A DNA stretch of 54,038 nucleotides from Pseudomonas californiensis (lineage in GTDB: Bacteria; Pseudomonadota; Gammaproteobacteria; Pseudomonadales; Pseudomonadaceae), in contig NZ_JAGTPK010000037.1 of assembly GCF_021147775.1 (NCBI RefSeq), forward strand, positions 1 to 54,038, in the 5' to 3' direction. A model generated the notes under the pieces. That model saw only the letters and a program-made list of their open reading frames with translations, ran no database searches and was not told the origin of the DNA. Every line of letters begins with the position of its first letter. The stretch's first letter is position 1. This document shows positions 1-6,105 of the stretch, one piece after another. Made by a program: the position numbers and the translations under genes.

Positions 1-69
1 ACGCGGCTGCCGACTCAGCGGGCGAGTGAAATCGACCAGTTGCTGCCGCATAAGTGGCGACCGATTTAA
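1..69 (+). pseudogene. C-terminal end of an IS66-type transposase (truncated by the window edge)
   Basis: The first 23 codons are open from base 1 and end TRLPTQRASEIDQLLPHKW-RPI-stop. This resembles the C-terminal tail of IS66-family TnpC transposases, where a motif of the type S-E-I-D-x-L-L-P-H-x-W precedes the stop. The following 30 bases contain the expected terminal inverted repeat, which supports the reading. Only the tail is visible, so I cannot say whether the complete transposase is intact outside the window. Family assignment is from memory of the tail motif. Confidence 0.6.
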
Positions 70-99
70 TCACGCAAGGCGTGATGCCCGGACGCTTAC
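70..99. mobile_element. Terminal inverted repeat of the IS66-type element
   Basis: Read on the minus strand, the sequence begins GTAAGCGTCCGGGCATCACG. IS66-family elements characteristically begin with GTAAGCG-type termini and have a transposase ending close to the repeat, as here. The likely element end is base 99. The 8-bp target duplication cannot be confirmed because the other end lies outside the window. Confidence 0.6.
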
Positions 100-128
100 A
101 TTGTGAAAGCCTTCTCTGGAACCTTGTA

Positions 129-150
129 TGGTGCGGCACCAGGAGTCGAA
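129..150. other. Distal attachment-site remnant (copy of the tRNA-Thr 3' end)
   Basis: Bases 129-150 repeat the last 22-23 bases of the tRNA-Thr gene at 7599-7621, in the same orientation, with a single base missing (tggtgc-ggcacc against tggtgccggcacc). The 16 bases 135-150 are identical to 7606-7621. Similarity stops on both sides. A duplicated tRNA 3' end about 7.5 kb from the intact tRNA, with an integrase gene between them next to the tRNA, is the usual mark of site-specific integration. This is therefore the probable far end of the element. Confidence 0.75.
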
Positions 151-378
151 AGACTTTATATCTATATGATTTATAATCTATTTATTGTTAGGTTTATGCG
201 CTTCTATCTCTAAAACTATCCTCAGGCACTGGTCCGATTGTCTTCCACTATGAACGTAGTAGGTTCTGCATCAGAGCCAAACCACCAAATGATCGCAAAG
301 ATGATAGTGAGCCCGAAGAAAACTCTGCCTCGCAAAGTGAAAATACCTGGACGCGATTTTACGTATAACGCAGCTCGT
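151..378. other. Gene-free left end of the integrated element
   Basis: No ORF here has a convincing start, ribosome-binding site or family resemblance. The stretch 151-200 is very AT-rich. It separates the attachment remnant from the end of the WYL regulator gene. Confidence 0.4.
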
Positions 379-1290
379 TTAGCTGCCTTCAACTTTATCG
401 CTTTCCGTCTCGTCAAAATTTGGACTTCTGTATCCGGGCGCAAACATTGAGCTCCCCACCCCGTACAGAGCCAAGGGATCGCTAAGCCATAGGCGGTAGG
501 CCTTGTCGTTGATGCTGTGGTCAGGCGAGCAGTCCACGTGGTACTGCTGCAAGACGTACCCAGCCATTGCCGCACGAACTCGAAGCCTTAGGACACCGTC
601 AGGCATGTCGTAGTCGCACATCATGATCTGTGCACAATCCTTATCAGGATGAGGGACAAGAGGGAGGTCGAGCATTCGATTCCACTGGTCATCGTTCTTC
701 TGGTTCTCTCTGGCGAGTGGCTTTTCTCCCAGTTGAATTTGAGCAGATCCGATTCGAGCTAGAACAAAGTCCACAAACTCTCCGCGCTTACGATCGTACG
801 CGCGGACGTGCCAGCGCAAACCGTCGCAACTGATAGCGAACGGCACAATTTCCCGTTCAGATTTTCCCGAGCCCGAGGTGTAGCTGATTTTCACCACTTG
901 GTTGAGGCTGATTGCGCGCGAGATTGGCGCCAAAACTTCTACTTTCGGCTTGCTGAGCAGCGAAACCGATTCATTTAGGATGAATGGCTTGTCTCCATCC
1001 AGACTGTATCCGTACCCATGGGAGAGAGCTGTGAGCACGCGCTCAGGCGAATGCGCGACTAGAGGCGAGAACGTCTCGCGCATCACGTAATGCTTGGTCA
1101 CACTGTCGAGCTCAGTGTTCTGAGGAGCAATCTCTCGATACTGCGCGAAATCACGAGTGGCAGCAGCCGCGCCCACCCCGAATCTATCCATGAGGTCAGT
1201 GCGTGAAGCGGTCCCCGTGAAATACAGTCGGAAATCTATGTACACCAGACGCTCCCGTTGCGCCTGGCTATATTCGCTCAAATCAATCAT
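379..1290 (-). CDS. WYL-domain transcriptional regulator of the CapW/BrxR type
   Basis: The product has 303 residues, the usual length of defence-associated WYL regulators. Residues 10-75 form the N-terminal winged helix, with the characteristic run ERLVYIDFRLYFTG and then DRFGVGAAAATRDFAQYRE. Residues about 115-185 form the WYL domain: the R-E-I-V-P segment is followed by LRWHVRAYD, where WHV occupies the WYL position, and by FVLARI. The rest fits a C-terminal WCX-type dimerisation domain. Such proteins generally repress their own promoter and neighbouring anti-phage genes until a ligand, thought to be a nucleotide or nucleic acid, binds the WYL pocket. ATG 1290 is preceded by GGAG at a 6-base spacing. 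It is divergent from the small ORF and TIR gene, so control of those genes is plausible but is inference. Confidence 0.85.
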   Translation of the reverse strand: MIDLSEYSQAQRERLVYIDFRLYFTGTASRTDLMDRFGVGAAAATRDFAQYREIAPQNTELDSVTKHYVMRETFSPLVAHSPERVLTALSHGYGYSLDGDKPFILNESVSLLSKPKVEVLAPISRAISLNQVVKISYTSGSGKSEREIVPFAISCDGLRWHVRAYDRKRGEFVDFVLARIGSAQIQLGEKPLARENQKNDDQWNRMLDLPLVPHPDKDCAQIMMCDYDMPDGVLRLRVRAAMAGYVLQQYHVDCSPDHSINDKAYRLWLSDPLALYGVGSSMFAPGYRSPNFDETESDKVEGS

Positions 1291-1685
1291 TTGCTCTCCG
1301 TCTTGCCTTCTTACGGTCTTGCCTTCTTACCTGCCTTGCGGAATGCCCCCAACGTCTGGCCGGGCGCATCTGAGATCCCACGATAGCATATGAGAGCACT
1401 TGACGTAATCAAAATGCCGATGATACATTACTGTTGTGGTTTCCTGTTGTGTCTATCTGTAGCACATTATGAGCTTCAAAATGGTGGCTCGGGTGAAATG
1501 TCAGAACGCCAGAAACACAAAAGCCGGTCAAGGTACGAACTTGACCGGCCTTCGGAAAAAGACGTCTGAATTGGCTCCAGATGTCTCTCGCGCTTTGTGG
1601 AAAAAGCTTGTGGATGGTAGCCCCTATGGGGTCCTTTCGCAAGGGAGCGAGTTCTGTGTTTGAGCCATCTCGAAGGAGGCATTCC
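1291..1685. promoter_or_regulatory. Divergent control region between the WYL regulator and the 48-residue gene
   Basis: This 395-base gap must hold the promoters of both divergent units. It contains a tandem 15-base direct repeat, GTCTTGCCTTCTTAC, at 1300-1314 and 1316-1330, just upstream of the regulator start. A perfect inverted repeat lies at 1523-1549, GCCGGTCAAG and CTTGACCGGC around a 7-base spacer. A weaker one lies near 1562-1586. On the minus strand the perfect repeat is followed by TTTTGTGTTT, so it could be a terminator. By position it could equally be an operator for the WYL protein. I could not identify a clear -35/-10 pair. Confidence 0.5.
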
Positions 1686-1832
1686 ATGTCCCAGCTTGAG
1701 ATGTTCGAAAAACCCGATGGGGAAGGCGAGGTTATCTACCGGATGACCATCACCACCAAGTCGGGGAAGGTGATTCGACGTGCTAACGGGCAACCGTTCC
1801 GTATCGTCATTCGCCCAAAAGCGACCAGTTGA
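1686..1832 (+). CDS. Conserved-looking 48-residue protein upstream of the TIR gene
   Basis: ATG 1686 follows a strong ribosome-binding site, GAAGGAGGC at 1672-1680. The open frame could extend upstream, but the site clearly selects this start. The product is small and strand-rich, with residues TTKSGKVIRRANGQPFRIVI forming what looks like a beta hairpin rich in basic residues. I do not recognise a named family. It lies 76 bases ahead of the TIR gene on the same strand, with only a small hairpin (1854-1873) between, so the two are probably co-transcribed. An accessory, antitoxin-like or nucleic-acid-binding role is possible but unsupported. Confidence 0.7.
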   Translation: MSQLEMFEKPDGEGEVIYRMTITTKSGKVIRRANGQPFRIVIRPKATS

Positions 1833-1853
1833 TATTCGCTTAAAAAGAGCCCA

Positions 1854-1873
1854 GGACACATTTTTGTGTCCTG
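1854..1873 (+). other. Hairpin between the small ORF and the TIR gene
   Basis: AGGACACA and TGTGTCCT form an 8-bp perfect stem with a four-T loop. There is no T tract after it, so it is not a standard terminator. It may set transcript stability or expression ratio between the two genes. Confidence 0.4.
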
Positions 1874-1908
1874 AAGGCCACTCGCTCCGTATATGAAAGG
1901 GTTAAGAA

Positions 1909-2601
1909 ATGTCTAGATGTACAGCACCGATACGCGGACATAGCTCAGCGGCGGCGGCGGCAGCCTGCCCTGCGTGCCGCTACCGCAGCAGCTCTCGCTC
2001 CTACACCCCATCATTTGGTAGCAGCGGGAGTAGCTATAGCAGCTATAGCAATAATGGTGGGGCTGGTAGATCGGGCGGTGGTTCAAGGCCACGCTGGTCC
2101 AAAGCTGGTTCGTCCGTGTCATATACATTGGATCAAGTGCAATCACTTCAACCAATTCGCCAGACCGTTGAGACGCGAGCAGCGGCGCAACCTGACCTGC
2201 GTGACGTATTTCTGTGCCACGCGTGGGACGATCGGCAAGGGGCGGCCAAAGAGCTGCACGCGCTTCTAGTAGCTGCTGGTGTCAAGGTTTGGTTTAGCGA
2301 GAAGGATCTTGGGCTCGGTGTTCCGATGATGCGCGCCATCGACAAAGGCTTAGCAAATTCGCGAATTGGACTCGTGCTGGTGACTCCCGCGCTGTTGGCT
2401 CGCCTCCCCAAAGAAAGCGTTGCCGACAAAGAGCTTTCCACGCTCTTGGCGAGTAACCAACTAGTTCCCATCGTGCATAACACTACATACGACGCACTTC
2501 GCAATGTCAGCCCGTTACTCGCTTCCCGAAGCGGCCTGGACACCGCTGAAGATTCGATGTCGGTGATAGCTGAAAAGATTGCCGAGTTGGTCGCGTTCTA
2601 G
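1909..2601 (+). CDS. TIR-domain protein with Cys/His-rich N-terminus
   Basis: The product has 230 residues. Residues 98-215 form a TIR domain: DVFLCHAWDD opens the first strand, VKVWFSEKDLGLG follows, and the helix carrying DKEL places Glu175 where TIR NAD-hydrolases have their catalytic glutamate. The N-terminus has Cys4, His11, Cys20 and Cys23 arranged C-x6-H-x8-C-x2-C, which looks like a small metal-binding knuckle. Residues 25-70 are a Ser/Gly/Tyr-rich linker. Bacterial TIR proteins usually act in anti-phage defence by degrading NAD or making cyclic ADP-ribose-type signals. No known partner (ThsA, SIR2, Argonaute) is visible, so the sensor and output are unknown. The start is supported by GAAAGGG nine bases upstream. 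Confidence 0.85.
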   Translation: MSRCTAPIRGHSSAAAAAACPACRYRSSSRSYTPSFGSSGSSYSSYSNNGGAGRSGGGSRPRWSKAGSSVSYTLDQVQSLQPIRQTVETRAAAQPDLRDVFLCHAWDDRQGAAKELHALLVAAGVKVWFSEKDLGLGVPMMRAIDKGLANSRIGLVLVTPALLARLPKESVADKELSTLLASNQLVPIVHNTTYDALRNVSPLLASRSGLDTAEDSMSVIAEKIAELVAF

Positions 2602-2906
2602 ATTTGGCAATCAGTTGGTTCGTTATCCTGCTGCGCTTGCGTCAAAAAGTTCTCCGCTTTATTCGAATAGACTGACCGCTGGAGAAACTGTTAGCGCAAG
2701 AGTTGGAGCCTGTTTCCGATCCCTATCTGCTCTCTGTAAAGAGCAGCTAAGGGTCGGTTGGCAGCGTAGCGCTCGGGTGTAGCAGCTTTGGCTCGATAAT
2801 TGCCATTGGTAATTGGCCGCAGGTTGTCATTAAATATCTATAGAGTGTTAGGTGAATCGATATAGTTGGCCCGGTGTCGTGGGATTATATCGCCTAAGGA
2901 TTAGTT
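2602..2906. other. Intergenic region between the TIR and GIY-YIG-like genes
   Basis: About 305 bases without a convincing gene. It holds a short hairpin, TGCTCT and AGAGCA, near 2727-2745, without a T tract. The AT-rich stretch 2830-2895 could hold the promoter of the downstream gene, but I see no clear consensus pair. Confidence 0.35.
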
Positions 2907-3869
2907 ATGATAAAGCCACCGTTCAAAATTCTTAAGTCTCATTTGGTAGACGCATTTTTTATTACGCCTGATAAATTGTATCGCGAATTCGAAGTGCCTC
3001 TAGAAGCGGTGGATAGATTCAGAAGCGGGCGAATCTATTTTCTCGTAAAACGACGTAAAGTGCGATTCTCCAGTGCCTCGCTGAGCAAAAAGTGCCAGAT
3101 CGTGTTTAAGTATGCCTCACAGGGCATGCTGTCGCGTCCTCACAAGGTCGACATTGCTCAACTGATGCACGGCGCGCCGGCTATCAATAAAGAATTCTTT
3201 CCGACACCGGCCCATCTGCAATCAAAGATTCAATATGTCGAGTCCGCAGATGAGTATGAGCGCCTGTTGAAGCGAGAGCCCATGGTTGCAGCCGTCATGC
3301 CGGGAAGCGGGGAGAAGGAGCGTGCGGATCGGGCAATCGCCTACCATTTTCTGACACCTGTGGACCCGATGCCCAAGGATGAAAATAGGCATATCATCTT
3401 TGCTCATCAACTGCTGCGTGTTACCGATGACCTTCCGGAAAAGTACGAAGTTATGTACATCGGCAAGGCCATGGAGTTGTCTGATCGAATGGACGGGCAC
3501 AAGCGTGTGCAGCAAGCCCAAGCAGAATGCGAGGACAATGCGGAAATCTATCTGTACTTCTTCACGCCACAGTTCGAGGCGATGGCGTCTCGCGACGGCA
3601 TGGTCATCAAACAACCTAACGACTATATGACCTTAGGGGAAGAAAATCTTGTGCTCGCCGCCGAGGCCGGTTTGATCAATTACTTCAAACCTGAAATGAA
3701 TGTTCAGAATAAAACAACGGAGTTGCGTAAAAGCAAGACCATGGCTCGCGTGAAGAGTTTGAAATACACTCATTTTATTTCGGAGTGTAATTTTGATGAA
3801 CATGACTATGCGTTCGAATCGTCGAAAGTCAAGAAGAGTGGCGTGCACGAGAGGATTTATTCACTTTGA
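2907..3869 (+). CDS. Uncharacterised protein with a divergent GIY-YIG-like C-terminal half
   Basis: The product has 320 residues. I do not recognise the first 165 as a named domain. Residues 180-265 carry the spaced signature of GIY-YIG nucleases: EVMYIGKA (Tyr184, Ile185, Gly186), Arg194 and His198 in LSDRMDGHKR, Glu253 in AAEAGLINYFKP, and Asn265. In GIY-YIG enzymes the Arg, the Glu and the distal Asn belong to the active site or fold core. The first GIY strand would be HIIFAHQLL (162-170) and has lost the literal motif, so this is a distant relative at best. Location beside a TIR gene in a tRNA-borne element fits a DNA-cutting defence effector. ATG 2907 is preceded by AAGGA at a 6-base spacing. 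Function remains inference. Confidence 0.75.
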   Translation: MIKPPFKILKSHLVDAFFITPDKLYREFEVPLEAVDRFRSGRIYFLVKRRKVRFSSASLSKKCQIVFKYASQGMLSRPHKVDIAQLMHGAPAINKEFFPTPAHLQSKIQYVESADEYERLLKREPMVAAVMPGSGEKERADRAIAYHFLTPVDPMPKDENRHIIFAHQLLRVTDDLPEKYEVMYIGKAMELSDRMDGHKRVQQAQAECEDNAEIYLYFFTPQFEAMASRDGMVIKQPNDYMTLGEENLVLAAEAGLINYFKPEMNVQNKTTELRKSKTMARVKSLKYTHFISECNFDEHDYAFESSKVKKSGVHERIYSL

Positions 3870-4224
3870 CGCAGAGCAGGCATTTCCTACTCATGTTGAC
3901 GTCTGCTTTGAGCCGGTTGCTGTCGGTCGTGACTATCTGAATCACATCCCAGTTTGAGATTGAAAGCCCATGACGTTTCTAGGCGCCGAGCGAGCAGTCG
4001 GATAGTAAGCAGATAGTAGTATCGTGTCGTCTCGTCATGGTTGGCGAGACAATGCTCTATGAACCAAGTCAAATGCTTTCGCTGCCAAGCCCAGGGTGTC
4101 GCTCGCTACCAGCGCAGTGCAATTTTATTCTGTATGGTTTGTGCCTGCCGTAAGTGACGTTGCCGCGTCGCGTGCGATCCGGTCAGCACTCCAGCCAAGA
4201 ACAGTTCCATATCGAATGGCTTGC
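3870..4224. other. Gene-free interval between convergent genes
   Basis: The GIY-YIG-like gene and the Integrase_1 gene converge here. No ORF has an initiation signal or recognisable product, and I see no strong terminator hairpin. Nothing further can be supported. Confidence 0.35.
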
Positions 4225-5205
4225 TCATGCCCGCCCCCCAATGTAGGCAGCGACCACGTCAATCCGACCGTGCCCCAGGTCATAGCTGATTTGCCGTCGG
4301 GCTTCATGATCAAGACGCTGATCTAACTGGCAGCATTGGCCACCGTTAATAGGCGCGCGGTGTTGGGTGATTTGCTCATAGCGCTCACATGCATAGGCCG
4401 CTCGTAGCTCATGGAAGCCTTTGAGGTTTTGTGCGTGTAGGACGTCCTGTGTCGGGCGGACGACTTTCTGCAGAACACTCAAGTAACTTTCGCTTGGCGC
4501 AATCAGGTTGTGGCTACCCGCAGGCGATACCTGCTCCGCAAATCCCAGCGTTATTCGAACTTTCTCATCCACCATAATCCAGCGGGGAGCGGATGCACCG
4601 GCGCGGCCGCCCTTAGTGCCGTCTTGGATGTTGATCTTGCCGAATTCTCTAGCCTCCCGATTTAATCGTGGCAGATCCGCCAAGATGGCCTCACGCAAGC
4701 GCATGCCGGTGGCTCGCGCCAATAGAACGATAGCGGCGGCCCTTAGCTGATGATGGCTGCAAAGCGCATCGACGATCTGCTTAACCTGTTCGTGGTCCTG
4801 GCCCTGCGGCACCGAGTGTCGAACCCCGGTGCGCTGCATATCCAACGCCTTGCTCGGGCTTGGCAGTTTCACGCACTGATCACCGCGAAGCGCCGCCATG
4901 GTCCTGTTAACGCTGGATAGCCGATTTTGCGCGGTGCTGATGGCGAGGTCACCGCGCCCAACCAGGTCATGGAGATACGCCGCATAGTTGGCCAACACCT
5001 TCCGATCAACCTGTCGCGCATCATTGATACCGGGCCCCTGTTCGGATCGGCACCACTTCACAAATGCCTGCCACCGATCAGAATGCGCCTTGACCGTGCC
5101 GTAGTGGCCACCGCCGAACATGTCTTTCAATGCCTGCGGTCCTGCGTAGCTCAATTGCCTGCCGTAGCCGAAATTGCGGCCATCGCGTCTACCCACCAAT
5201 GCCAT
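4225..5205 (-). CDS. Tyrosine recombinase of the Integrase_1 / Phage_int_SAM_2 type
   Basis: The product has 326 residues from the start MALVGRRDGRNFGYG. Residues 1-110 form the SAM-like core-binding half, with the conserved QALKDMFGGGHYGTVKAHSD. The catalytic half shows the first Arg in RATGMRLREA, a Lys in the DGTKGGRAG turn, HELR as the H-x-x-R box, then LGHGRIDVVAAYIG, with His and the nucleophilic Tyr. All tyrosine-recombinase residues are therefore present. I chose ATG 5205 because AGGTG precedes it at the right spacing; an in-frame ATG at 5250 would add 15 residues. Proteins of this type are frequent on conjugative plasmids and integrative elements, often as a second recombinase. It may be a leftover of another element. 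Confidence 0.85.
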   Translation of the reverse strand: MALVGRRDGRNFGYGRQLSYAGPQALKDMFGGGHYGTVKAHSDRWQAFVKWCRSEQGPGINDARQVDRKVLANYAAYLHDLVGRGDLAISTAQNRLSSVNRTMAALRGDQCVKLPSPSKALDMQRTGVRHSVPQGQDHEQVKQIVDALCSHHQLRAAAIVLLARATGMRLREAILADLPRLNREAREFGKINIQDGTKGGRAGASAPRWIMVDEKVRITLGFAEQVSPAGSHNLIAPSESYLSVLQKVVRPTQDVLHAQNLKGFHELRAAYACERYEQITQHRAPINGGQCCQLDQRLDHEARRQISYDLGHGRIDVVAAYIGGRA

Positions 5206-5215
5206 CTCAATCACC

Positions 5216-5356
5216 TCATCTCCCGTTCTCCGATCCTCGCCCCACGTCATCCCGCCACGAATGTTGAGTGTTATCAGGGATCAAGGCCCCTGCGACTTGT
5301 GAGGGTTGTCCACTAACGCGGGACTGGCGGCTCTTGACGACCGGGAGCTTGGGCAT
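5216..5356 (-). CDS. Possible small ORF just upstream of the Integrase_1 gene
   Basis: An ATG at 5356 opens 46 codons beginning MPKLPVVKSRQSRVSGQ and stops 10 bases before the recombinase start. A very strong ribosome-binding site, AGGAGG at 5369-5374, lies 12 bases upstream. The same site serves an ATG at 5361 better (7 bases), but that frame gives only 26 residues. The tight coupling to the recombinase is the main argument for a real gene. No family is recognised. Confidence 0.35.
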   Translation of the reverse strand: MPKLPVVKSRQSRVSGQPSQVAGALIPDNTQHSWRDDVGRGSENGR

Positions 5357-5374
5357 CTCATGATCTGGCCTCCT

Positions 5375-6105
5375 GAGCACTTCCGAGGAAGTGGGCGGGT
5401 GGTGGCTGCATCGGCTGACGAATCCAACGCCGCGAGATCCTGAGTCAGGTAAAAGCAGTGATGCGATGACCGGGGCATGCCTGACTGTCAGTCAGGTGCA
5501 GTCCATTGCCTGGGCTGCGGCACCATCATTTGCGTCGCTGTTGCTGGTGACTTCGGTGTTTGTCACGCCGATTGTCACGAGGGGAAATGCCGCAATGCTT
5601 TGTACGAGTTGGGCTGCAGCAGCGTTAGGAGCGCCCGTCTCTTTCCAGAAGAAAGAGACGGGCGCAGGTTGGCGCAGTGGAATGGCCAAGCGGAAAGGTT
5701 GCTGCAGGGCAGCTGGGTAGGGGGATGTATTTGCCGCAATGGCAATGATCTGGAGTAGGCATCCATCACTCGGCGAGTGACCGTGCGAGCCGCCGGACGC
5801 TAATCGCACTTTGGGAGAACCACCACGGTGTGGCGTAGCCTTAAAGGTTCTGGCTACCTGGGTTGCTGTCAACGACAGCACTTGCCCGATCTTTTCTACG
5901 CTTGTGGATAATTTGGGTCAAGGCTCGAATTTTCGGGAATTCTGCGGCTGTGGATGAAATTATCCACCGGTGGAAATCTGTGGTTTTCCACAGACAATTG
6001 CGTGGGCTTTAGATTTTTTAAGTGAGGTCCATCCAAGCAGGGCGGCTTTGCAGCCCCGCTTGGATGGACCCGCGTGGAAGGGCTGACTGCGGTGATCTCA
6101 TTGGC
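5375..6105. promoter_or_regulatory. Non-coding block with palindromes and DnaA-box-like sites
   Basis: About 730 bases between the two recombinase genes contain no supported CDS but much structure. CCTGACTG and CAGTCAGG flank a single base at 5480-5496. GCGCCCGTCTCTTT (5631-5644) pairs perfectly with 5652-5665. TGTGGATAA, a perfect DnaA box on one strand, is at 5903-5911, with near matches at 5949-5957, 5960-5968 and 5984-5992. CTGTGG-TTTT-CCACAG forms a hairpin at 5978-5993. GGTCCATCCAAGC (6026-6038) pairs with 6058-6070. None of the strong stems is followed by a T tract. An origin-like, excision-control or recombinase-arm-site function is possible; this is inference. Confidence 0.55.
6026..6070 (-). 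other. Long hairpin immediately downstream of the P4-type integrase gene
   Basis: A 13-bp perfect stem, GGTCCATCCAAGC with its complement, closes an inner GGCT-TTGC-AGCC hairpin. It starts 36 bases past the integrase stop. By position it could end the integrase transcript, but there is no T tract on either strand, so a folded-DNA or RNA-stability element is equally possible. Confidence 0.5.

Noticed and set aside
222..575. A 117-codon minus-strand frame overlapping the end of the WYL regulator
   Set aside because: Overlaps a well-supported gene in another frame; the hydrophobic run near its end is not accompanied by an initiation signal.
2579..2782. A 67-codon frame overlapping the end of the TIR gene
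   Set aside because: No ribosome-binding site and no sensible protein pattern.
5492..5881. A 129-codon minus-strand frame in the block between recombinases
   Set aside because: It runs through a 14-bp perfect hairpin, has no ribosome-binding site and resembles no family I can defend.
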